Below are positions 58,301 through 64,000 of a DNA stretch of 64,000 nt, in pieces. The notes beneath the pieces are model-generated. The model saw only the letters and a program-made list of their open reading frames with translations. It did no database searches and had not been told where the DNA came from. The first letter of the stretch is position 1. Each line of letters begins with the position of its first letter. Position numbers and translations under genes: made by a program. This stretch comes from Streptomyces sp. ACA25 (lineage in GTDB: Bacteria; Actinomycetota; Actinomycetes; Streptomycetales; Streptomycetaceae), in the NCBI RefSeq assembly GCF_028200735.1, contig NZ_JAQKPV010000008.1:229550-293549 (forward strand), given 5' to 3'.

Positions 58301-60954
58301 AGGTCGCCGTTGGCCACCCCCATGGCGACCTCGGAGATGTTCCGCACCTGGCTGGTGAGGTTGCGGGCCATCAGGTTGACGTTGTCGGTGAGGTCCTTCC
58401 AGGTGCCGGAGACGCCCCGCACCTGCGCCTGACCGCCCAGCTGGCCCTCGGTACCCACCTCGCGGGCCACCCGCGTCACCTGGTCCGCGAAGGACGACAA
58501 CTGGTCCACCATCGTGTTCACCGTGGTCACCAGCGCGAGGATCTCCCCCCGCGCGTCCACCGTGATCTTCTTGGAGAGATCCCCCTTGGCGACCGCGGTC
58601 GTCACCTCGGCGATGTTGCGGACCTGCAGGGTCAGGTTGTTCGCCATACCGTTGACCGACTCGGTGAGGTCCTTCCAGGTGCCGGAGACGCCCCGCACTT
58701 CCGCCTGCCCGCCCAGCCGGCCCTCGGTGCCCACCTCCGTCGCGACCCGGGTGACCTGTTCGGCGAAGGAGGAGAGCTGGTCCACCATCGTGTTCAGGGT
58801 TTCCTTGAGCTCCAGGATCTCCCCGCGGGCGTCCACCGTGATCTTCTGCGACAGATCGCCGCGGGCCACGGCTGTCGCGACCTGGGCGATGTTGCGGACC
58901 TGATCCGTCAGGTTCGAGGCCATCCCGTTCACCGAGTCGGTGAGGTCGCGCCACACGCCGGCCACCCCGGGGACCTGCGCCTGGCCGCCCAGCCGGCCGT
59001 CGGTGCCGACTTCCCGGGCCACCCGCGTGACCTGGTCCGCGAACGAGGACAGCTGGTCCACCATCGTGTTGATGGTGTTCTTCAGCTCCAGGATCTCGCC
59101 CCGGGCACTGACTTCGATCTTCTGCGAAAGGTCACCGCGGGCGACCGCCGTGGTGACCTGGGCGATGTTGCGGACCTGCGAGGTCAGGTTCAGCGCCATG
59201 AAGTTGACGGAGTCCGTCAGGTCCTTCCAGGTGCCGCTGACCCCGTCCACCCGGGCCTGACCGCCGAGCCGCCCCTCGATGCCGACTTCGGTGGAGACTC
59301 GCGTCACCTGGTCCGCGAACGAGGACAGCTGGTCCACCATCGTGTTCACGGTGTTCTTCAGCTCGAGCATCTCCCCGGCCACATCCACCGTGACCTTCTG
59401 CGACAGATCCCCGTTCGCCACCGCAGTCGTCACGTGAGCGATGTTGCGGACCTGACCCGTGAGGTTGCGGAAGGCCGTGTTCACCGAGTCCGTGAGGTCC
59501 TTCCAGGCACCGGCCACACCCTGCACGGACGCCTGCCCGCCCAGCACCCCCTCCGCGCCGATCTCCCTGGCGACCCGGGTCACCTCGGACTGGAACGAGG
59601 AGAGCTGGTCCACCATCGTGTTCACGGTGTTCTTCAGCTCGAGCATCTCCCCGGCCACATCCACCGTGACCTTCTGCGACAGATCCCCGTTCGCCACCGC
59701 AGTCGTCACCTGCGCGATGTCGCGCACCTGGGCGGTGAGATTACGGAAAGCGGTGTTCACCGAGTCCGTGAGGTCCTTCCAGGTCCCCGAGACGCCCTGG
59801 ACCCGGGCCTGGCCCCCGAGCTGCCCCTCGGTACCGACCTCGCTGGCCGCCCGTGTCACCTCGTCCGCGAAGGTGCGGAGTGTCTCCGTCATCGCGTTGA
59901 TGGTCTCGGCCAGCTGCGCGAACTCACCGCGGGCTGTCACGGTGATGGTCTGGGAGAGATCGCCGTTGGCCACCGCCGTGGTCACCTGGGCGATCTCTCT
60001 GACCTGGGCCGTCAGGTTGCCCGCCATCAGGTTCACCGAGTCCGTGAGGTCCTTCCAGACCCCCGCCACGCCCTGCACCTGGGCCTGGCCGCCCAGCTGG
60101 CCCTCCGTACCGACTTCCCGGGCGACCCGGGTCACCTCCGACTGGAACGAGGACAGCTGGTCCACCATCGTGTTCACGGTGTTCTTCAGCTCGAGCATCT
60201 CCCCGGCCACGTGCACGGTGACCTTGCGCGAGAGGTCACCGTTGGCCACCGCGGTGGTGACGTGAGCGATGTCACGCACCTGAGCGGTGAGCCGGTACGC
60301 CATCGTGTTGACGGAGTCGGTCAGGTCCTTCCAGGAGCCGGACATCCCCCGCACCCGGGCCTGACCGCCCAGCTTCCCCTCGGTGCCGACCTCACTGGCG
60401 ACCCGCGTCACCTCGTCGGTGAACGCGGACAGCTGGTCCACCAGGCCGTTGACCGTTCTGCCGACCTTGAGGAACTCCCCGCGCAGCGGCCGTCCGGTCC
60501 CCTCGCCTCCTCCGGCCCGCAGGTCCATGCGCTGTTCCAGATCGCCCTCGGCGACCGCGGTGAGCACCCGCCCGACCTCCGACACCGGCCGCACCAGGTC
60601 GTCCACCAGGTCGTTGGCGTCCCCCACGGCCTTCGCCCAGGCGCCCTCGCAGGCCCCGGCGTCCAACCGTTCGGTGAGCTTCCCCTCCCGGCCCACCACC
60701 CGACGGACCCGGGCCAGCTGCCCGGTGAGATGCAGGTTGCGGTCGGCCACTTCGTTGCAGAGCGAAGCGATCTCCGCCATCGTGCCGTCACCGGTCACGG
60801 TCAGACGTTTACGGAAATTGCCGTCCCGCATGGACTCCAGGGCGGAGAGCAACCGGTGCAGGGCCGCGGCGTCGACTTCCACCGTTCCGGTGCTCCGGCC
60901 GCGTGCGGTGCGCATCCGCTCGCCGGGGCGCGTTTCGGCTCCTTCAGACACCAC
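55330..60954 (-). CDS. osaA: Hybrid histidine kinase OsaA with ten tandem HAMP-type repeats
   Basis: 1874 residues from the GTG at 60954, which has GGAGG 6-7 bases upstream. The frame is open to 61554 but crosses the osaC promoter side. No membrane span is evident, so the protein is probably cytoplasmic. Layout: a HAMP-like N-terminal region (about 30-180), ten 92-residue repeats (181-1100), GAF domain (about 1115-1270), coiled coil (1280-1355), HisKA with H1366 ([13 protein letters not shown]), HATPase (N-box [16 protein letters not shown]), an Ala/Arg linker containing two 11-residue repeats, and a C-terminal receiver with D1804 ([11 protein letters not shown]). It matches S. coelicolor OsaA, partner of OsaB in osmoadaptation. 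The repeat design also recalls fungal group III (Nik1) kinases. Confidence 0.92.
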   Translation of the reverse strand: MVSEGAETRPGERMRTARGRSTGTVEVDAAALHRLLSALESMRDGNFRKRLTVTGDGTMAEIASLCNEVADRNLHLTGQLARVRRVVGREGKLTERLDAGACEGAWAKAVGDANDLVDDLVRPVSEVGRVLTAVAEGDLEQRMDLRAGGGEGTGRPLRGEFLKVGRTVNGLVDQLSAFTDEVTRVASEVGTEGKLGGQARVRGMSGSWKDLTDSVNTMAYRLTAQVRDIAHVTTAVANGDLSRKVTVHVAGEMLELKNTVNTMVDQLSSFQSEVTRVAREVGTEGQLGGQAQVQGVAGVWKDLTDSVNLMAGNLTAQVREIAQVTTAVANGDLSQTITVTARGEFAQLAETINAMTETLRTFADEVTRAASEVGTEGQLGGQARVQGVSGTWKDLTDSVNTAFRNLTAQVRDIAQVTTAVANGDLSQKVTVDVAGEMLELKNTVNTMVDQLSSFQSEVTRVAREIGAEGVLGGQASVQGVAGAWKDLTDSVNTAFRNLTGQVRNIAHVTTAVANGDLSQKVTVDVAGEMLELKNTVNTMVDQLSSFADQVTRVSTEVGIEGRLGGQARVDGVSGTWKDLTDSVNFMALNLTSQVRNIAQVTTAVARGDLSQKIEVSARGEILELKNTINTMVDQLSSFADQVTRVAREVGTDGRLGGQAQVPGVAGVWRDLTDSVNGMASNLTDQVRNIAQVATAVARGDLSQKITVDARGEILELKETLNTMVDQLSSFAEQVTRVATEVGTEGRLGGQAEVRGVSGTWKDLTESVNGMANNLTLQVRNIAEVTTAVAKGDLSKKITVDARGEILALVTTVNTMVDQLSSFADQVTRVAREVGTEGQLGGQAQVRGVSGTWKDLTDNVNLMARNLTSQVRNISEVAMGVANGDLSKKVTVAASGEVAQLADTVNTMVTTLSSFADEVTRVAREVGTEGQLGGQANVPGVSGTWKDLTESVNGMANNLTGQVRNIAMVTTAIAKGDLTKKIDIDARGEILELKTTINTMVDQLSSFAEQVTRVAREVGTEGQLGGQARVRDVAGTWKELTESVNEMAGNLTRQVRGIARVATAVTRGDHSVKIDAEAAGEILVLQDNINTMISNLRETTLANKEQDWLKGNLARISALMQGRRDLRDVAKLIMSELAPAVSAQHGAFFLAVPTGAETEHGVGASEDDGYELRLIGSYGYAAGTMPTSFRPGESLVGTAAQERRTILFGHTPEGYLKISSGLGEAQPAHVIVIPVVFEETVLGVVELAAFQPFTHIQRDFLNQMAEMIATSVNTISVNTKTEVLLSQSQELTRQLRERSVELEHQQQALQSSNAELKDKAELLAETNRDIEYKNSAIEEARQVLEERAEQLAVSMRYKSEFLANMSHELRTPLNSLLILAKLLADNAEGNLSSKQVEFAETIHGAGSDLLQLINDILDLSKVEAGKMDVSPTRIALVQLVDYVEASFRPLTAEKNLEFSVRVSPELPPTLHTDEQRLLQVLRNLLSNAVKFTDTGSVELVIRAAGDEVPHEIREQMLENGSVRDAEAPLVAFSVSDTGIGIAGSKMRVIFEAFKQADGTTSRKYGGTGLGLSISREIARLLGGEIHAASEPGRGSTFTLYLPLHPTEVPPPGYGQLGEGSAEAGAARALPGASPVRPGTRSAPKAGRAVEDAPVEPPAAAPERDEVPSDGPQRRSGRAAGSAQREGRRAATAAEREGRKAATAAERAAEALTRHHRDRSNGGGHGPGKPEVNGSAESEAGTTGRPRPDLDFHGRKVLIVDDDVRNVFALTSVLEQHGLRVLYAENGREGIEVLESNEDVVVVLMDIMMPEMDGYATTAAIRRMPQFSGLPIIALTAKAMKGDREKSLESGASDYVTKPVDADHLLGVMDRWMNGG
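55843..55908. repeat. Two 33-bp tandem repeats in the osaA linker
   Basis: Copies 55843-55875 and 55876-55908 differ at a few bases and encode [11 protein letters not shown] and [11 protein letters not shown]. They form part of the charged helical linker between the HATPase and the receiver of OsaA. Confidence 0.8.
57655..60414. repeat. Ten tandem 276-bp poly-HAMP repeats in osaA
   Basis: The stretch divides into ten units of exactly 276 bp (92 codons). Each unit starts with E/Q-V-T-R-V-A-x-E-V-G, followed by [14 protein letters not shown], a [14 protein letters not shown] segment and [10 protein letters not shown]. Internal units differ mainly at the [15 protein letters not shown] and [20 protein letters not shown] positions. 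Unit boundaries fall every 276 bp down from 60414. Long identical tracts between units suggest ongoing gene conversion or recent duplication. Confidence 0.9.
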
Positions 60955-61189
60955 TGTGTCCCTCCTGCGGGATCGACCGTTCTGCCCGAGTGCTCCCTCC
61001 GAGCTTCCCCAGTGTTTCACCCTTGAGGAACCGGGCGATAACAGTTCGGCAGCATCGCATACCGCAGTTCTCCCGCTCCGGGGGAAAACACCGGATGCGC
61101 GACTCGCAGAGGCCCCGGACCTCAGTAACCTGGCCATCGGCTGTCCGCTGGGCAGCCGGGCAGCGACAAGAACCTCTTGGGGGAGTGAC

Positions 61190-63796
61190 GTGATCACCGC
61201 GCGAGCTGCGGCCATCTTCGAACCGGTCGGCCGCTCCGTCGGCACCGCGCGCAGTTTCGTCCGGGACACTCTCCAGGGCTGGGGCCTGGCCGACCTGATC
61301 GACGACGCCGTGGTACTCACCAGCGAGCTGGTCACCAACGCCGTCGTCCACGCCGGCACCAGCGCCGAGGTCCACTGCCTGCGCGACAGCAAGGGCGTCC
61401 GGATCGAAGTCGTCGACCGGCACCCGGAACGCGACCTGCCCGTCAAGGAGGCCATGCGCGGTCCCGCCGATCCGGACAGCGAGGGCGGCCGCGGGCTGAT
61501 GCTCTGCGCCGCGCTCTCCGCCCGCTGGGGAGTGGAGTACACCTCCTCGGACAAACGCGTCTGGTTCCGCCTCGATCAGCCGACCTTCCCGGTCGGCACC
61601 CGCTCCGCGGGGCCGGTGCTGCCCGTCGACGCGCTGCCGACCGCAGAGCACCGGGTCCGGGTCGCCGTGGTCCAGGTCAACGGGGACGAGACGGTCACCA
61701 CCTGGAATCAGGACGCCAGGGAGCTCTTCGGGCACACCGAGGAGCAGGTGACCGGAAAGCCCCTCACCGACCTGGCCGCCTGGCCCCAGACACCCGGCAC
61801 CGGCACCAGCATCGCCGAAGCACTGACCCTGTCCCGATGGGAGGGAAGCTACGGGCTGCGCGCCGCCGACGGCCGCACCGTCCCGGTCTATGCCTCCCAT
61901 CTGCGTGTCCGCGATGCCGAGGGAGAGCCCACCACGGTATGCCTGCTCGTGCGCGAGGAGGAAAGCGCCATTCTGCAGAGTCCCGCCCGCGGCCTGTTGC
62001 CGGGCTTCGCCCGGGACTCGGCGGAGCATCCCGGAGAGGCGCTGGAGGCGCTCATCGGCTCTCCTCCCCCGGACGATCTCGACGGGCTCCTGCAGCGCAC
62101 CGTCGAACGGGCCAGGGACATGCTCGACGGGGACGCGGCCTTCCTGCTGCTCGCCACCGATGACGAAACGGAGCTGGAGGTGCGTGCCTCCACAGGGCTG
62201 CCCTCCACCCGCCAGCGCTTCGCAAGAGTCCCGGTGGAAACGGGCAGCGGCCGCTACAGCTCCGCCCGGATGCCCTCGGTCCACGATGACCTGGCCACCG
62301 CTCCCGGAGCGGTCCCGCTGCTCTCCGGAACCGGTATGCATGCCGTGGTGACCGTGCCCCTGAAGGTGGAAGGACGGCTGACCGGCTCCCTCGGCGTGGC
62401 TTCGGAAACTCCCGGCCGGTACCGCAACGAGGAAGCACTGCGCCTCCAGTTCGCTGCCGACCGGATCGCTCTGGCAGTGGAATCCGCCCGGCTCACCGAA
62501 CTCGAGCGAATGCGCCGCGGTTCTCTGTCCTTCCTCGTCGAGGCCTCCGAGCTGCTCGCCGGCACCCTCGACCGCGACCAGACGCTGGCCCTGATGGCAC
62601 AGATGACGGTCCCGACACTTGCCACCTGGTGCGCCGTCTACACCATCACCGAACCGGGCGCCGAACCCGTGCTCTCCTACGTGCTGCACGAGGACGAGGA
62701 CCGGATCGACGGCATCAAGGCTCTCCTGCAGCGGGTGGACCCACCCTCCCCGGATGTCAGTCTCGGCGTCCGCAGCTGGACCGCACCGGCCGACGCCGCG
62801 CACGACACCGCCCTGCGCTCCTCCTTGCGCAGCCTGGCACTCGGCGAGTACCAGGGGTCCGGCGCTCCCGGCACCACGCTGAGCACCGCCTCGGCGGTGG
62901 GCGGGGAAACCGTCATCCTGCCGCTGATCGCCCGCAACCGGGTGATCGGGCTGCTCACCCTCGGCAGACCCACCGACGAGCGTTTCCGTCAGGAGACCCT
63001 GGAACTGGCCGAGGACCTGTCGAGGCGGGCGGCACTCGCCCTGGACAACGCCCGGCTGTACAGCGAGCGCACCGCGATCAGTCAGTCCCTGCAGCGCAGC
63101 CTGCTGCCACCGGAGCTGCCGGAGATCCCCGGGGTCGACGTGGAGGTCATCTACCGGGCGGCGGGTGAAGGGAACGAGGTGGGGGGCGACTTCTACGATC
63201 TGTTCCCGATCCGGGAGGGCGCCTACGGGTTCGCCATCGGGGACGTGTGCGGTACCGGCCCGCTGGCCGCGGCGGTGACCGGACTGGCCCGGCACGCCCT
63301 GCGGCTGCTGGCCCGCGAAGGGCTGGGCGGTCCGGCGGTGCTGGAGCGGCTCAACGCGGCGATTCTCGACGAGGGAGCCCGGGCCCGGTTCCTCACTCTC
63401 CTGTACGGAGAGCTGTGGCCTCAGCCGGACGGCGGCGCACTGCTGAAAATGGTCTGCGCGGGGCATCCGCTGCCGCTGCGGCTCAAGCCGGACGGCAGTG
63501 TCGCTCCCGCCGCCGAACCCCAGCCGCTGCTCGGGGTGATCGAGGACCTCGAACTGCACGAGGAGACTTTCGTGCTGGCACCGGGAGACGTCCTGCTCTG
63601 CGTCACGGACGGGGTCACCGAACGCCGGGAAGGCAGCCGCATGCTGGGCGACGACGGACTCGCCGAGGTGCTGAGCACCTGCACCGGGCTCACCGCCGGT
63701 GCGGTCGCCGCGCGGGTGCTGAGGGCGGTGGAGCGCTTCGCTTCCGATTCCCCCTCCGACGACATGGCCATCCTGACGCTTCGGGTGCCGGAGTGA
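61190..63796 (+). CDS. osaC: Multidomain SigB-pathway regulator OsaC: anti-sigma kinase, PAS, GAF and PP2C phosphatase
   Basis: 868 residues from the GTG at 61190 (GGGGGAG upstream). The N-terminal ~140 residues are an RsbW-type HATPase (ELVTNAVVHAG, GGRGLMLCAALS). A PAS domain follows (about 150-265, TTWNQDARELFGHTEEQVTG), then two GAF-like regions (about 300-430 and 445-620) and a C-terminal SpoIIE-type PP2C phosphatase (about 640-868) with metal-binding Asp in GGDFYDLF, GDVCGTG and DDMAIL. S. coelicolor OsaC has this layout and returns SigB to basal activity after osmotic stress. It is divergent from osaA with a 235-bp gap. I found no clear SigB-type GGGTAC promoter in that gap. Confidence 0.92.
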   Translation: MITARAAAIFEPVGRSVGTARSFVRDTLQGWGLADLIDDAVVLTSELVTNAVVHAGTSAEVHCLRDSKGVRIEVVDRHPERDLPVKEAMRGPADPDSEGGRGLMLCAALSARWGVEYTSSDKRVWFRLDQPTFPVGTRSAGPVLPVDALPTAEHRVRVAVVQVNGDETVTTWNQDARELFGHTEEQVTGKPLTDLAAWPQTPGTGTSIAEALTLSRWEGSYGLRAADGRTVPVYASHLRVRDAEGEPTTVCLLVREEESAILQSPARGLLPGFARDSAEHPGEALEALIGSPPPDDLDGLLQRTVERARDMLDGDAAFLLLATDDETELEVRASTGLPSTRQRFARVPVETGSGRYSSARMPSVHDDLATAPGAVPLLSGTGMHAVVTVPLKVEGRLTGSLGVASETPGRYRNEEALRLQFAADRIALAVESARLTELERMRRGSLSFLVEASELLAGTLDRDQTLALMAQMTVPTLATWCAVYTITEPGAEPVLSYVLHEDEDRIDGIKALLQRVDPPSPDVSLGVRSWTAPADAAHDTALRSSLRSLALGEYQGSGAPGTTLSTASAVGGETVILPLIARNRVIGLLTLGRPTDERFRQETLELAEDLSRRAALALDNARLYSERTAISQSLQRSLLPPELPEIPGVDVEVIYRAAGEGNEVGGDFYDLFPIREGAYGFAIGDVCGTGPLAAAVTGLARHALRLLAREGLGGPAVLERLNAAILDEGARARFLTLLYGELWPQPDGGALLKMVCAGHPLPLRLKPDGSVAPAAEPQPLLGVIEDLELHEETFVLAPGDVLLCVTDGVTERREGSRMLGDDGLAEVLSTCTGLTAGAVAARVLRAVERFASDSPSDDMAILTLRVPE

Positions 63797-63888
63797 CACG
63801 GGCCGGCGAACGGCCCGGCCCAGAGAAGCCGCCGGGTACGGCGACGGGCCCGCCCTCGGGCGGGGCAGTCCTCGTCGGGGCAGCACAA

Positions 63889-63918
63889 AAAAGCCCCCGC
63901 CAATCGGCGGGGGCTTTT
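63889..63918. terminator. Rho-independent terminator shared by osaC and tRNA-Thr
   Basis: A 13-bp stem (63889-63901 with 63906-63918) with a 4-base loop has T-runs on both strands (TTTT on plus, six T on minus). It lies 92 bases after osaC and 6 bases past the tRNA 3' end. Confidence 0.9.
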
Positions 63919-63923
63919 CTCGG

Positions 63924-63996
63924 AGCCCCAAAACGGAATCGAACCGTTGACCTTCTCCTTACCATGGAGACGCTCTGCCGACTGAGCTATTGGGGC
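63924..63996 (-). tRNA. tRNA-Thr (anticodon GGT)
   Basis: Read on the minus strand, the acceptor stem GCCCCAA/TTGGGGC, D-arm GCTC...GAGC, anticodon stem TCTCC/GGAGA with loop ATGGTAA, and T-arm AACGG-TTCGATT-CCGTT all pair. The anticodon is GGT, decoding ACC/ACU. The discriminator base is T, and CCA is not encoded. The 5' flank is cut by the window end. Confidence 0.95.
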
Positions 63997-64000
63997 GGTA

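Noticed and set aside
57655..60414. CRISPR-like regularity of repeats
   Set aside because: The 276-bp period is in frame, encodes HAMP-type protein repeats and has no spacer structure.
56146..61026. Very long open frame (about 1626 codons) on the plus strand opposite osaA
   Set aside because: It is the antisense shadow of osaA created by GC-rich codon bias. The product is low-complexity His/Arg/Leu/Gly-rich and has no domain, whereas osaA has clear domains.
60955..61554. Upstream extension of osaA by 200 codons
   Set aside because: It would overlap the start of divergent osaC, and the GTG at 60954 has a good ribosome binding site.
63781..63860. Extra GC stem-loops right after osaC as separate terminators
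   Set aside because: The stems are only about 7 bp and overlap alternatives. The T-tract hairpin at 63889-63918 is the clear terminator.

Overview
The window is high-GC actinobacterial chromosome, almost certainly Streptomyces or a close Streptomycetaceae relative. Supporting signs are the strong G/C bias at third codon positions, frequent GTG starts, GAAC-N4-GTTY type SOS boxes, and a gene set and order that (from memory) matches the conserved Streptomyces core region around recA, lexA, nrdRJ, miaA/miaB, ftsK and osaABC. No insertion sequence, phage, CRISPR array or secondary-metabolite cluster is visible. This is chromosomal core with a few lineage-variable genes inserted.

Layout. 1-10.3 kb: an ABC exporter that runs off the left edge, a Nudix/NrtR-like protein with a DUF4192 partner, an RqlH-type helicase carrying a phosphoribosyltransferase-like tail, RNase HII, and small accessory genes including one unrecognised 290-residue protein. 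10.4-17.2 kb: the B12-dependent ribonucleotide reductase nrdJ with its repressor nrdR, divergent from lexA, then the helicase dinG. The nrdR-lexA gap holds two NrdR-box-like sites 32 bp apart and an SOS box. 17.2-22 kb: a two-gene siderophore synthetase/acetyltransferase unit, a serine-protease lipoprotein and panD. 22-31.3 kb: miaA, a membrane protein, dapF, an RSH protein (rshA), hflX, an extradiol-dioxygenase-like protein and miaB. 31.5-38.6 kb: a glutamate uptake locus with an orphan TAXI binding protein, the GluK/GluR two-component pair and gluABCD. 38.7-47.2 kb: an FAD monooxygenase, recX-recA, a DUF3046 protein and the large helicase lhr. 47.3-54.4 kb: clgR, then a rimO-pgsA-cinA operon, a RodZ-like protein and ftsK. 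54.4-63.8 kb: the osmoadaptation system osaB-osaA with divergent osaC. A tRNA-Thr(GGT) ends the window.

How the genes work together. recA, recX, lexA and dinG, with the repair-type helicases rqlH and lhr, form a DNA-damage toolkit. nrdRJ supplies dNTPs and shares an intergenic region with lexA. miaA and miaB act in sequence on A37 of tRNA. The glu locus pairs a sensor system with the transporter it probably controls. osaA/osaB sense or relay osmotic stress, and osaC has the anti-sigma kinase and PP2C phosphatase parts needed to reset a SigB-like stress sigma factor.

The most unusual structures are: the ten exact 92-residue poly-HAMP repeats in OsaA; three strong hairpins in the divergent panD-miaA gap, where no terminator is expected; a perfect 14-bp hairpin between gluB and gluC; a 24-bp perfect palindrome in the DUF4192-rqlH gap; an orphan TAXI protein overlapping the 3' end of gluK; and the degraded synthetase motifs of the RSH protein. 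I did not find a clearly new multi-gene defence or mobile system. Family names and S. coelicolor parallels are from memory and were not searched.
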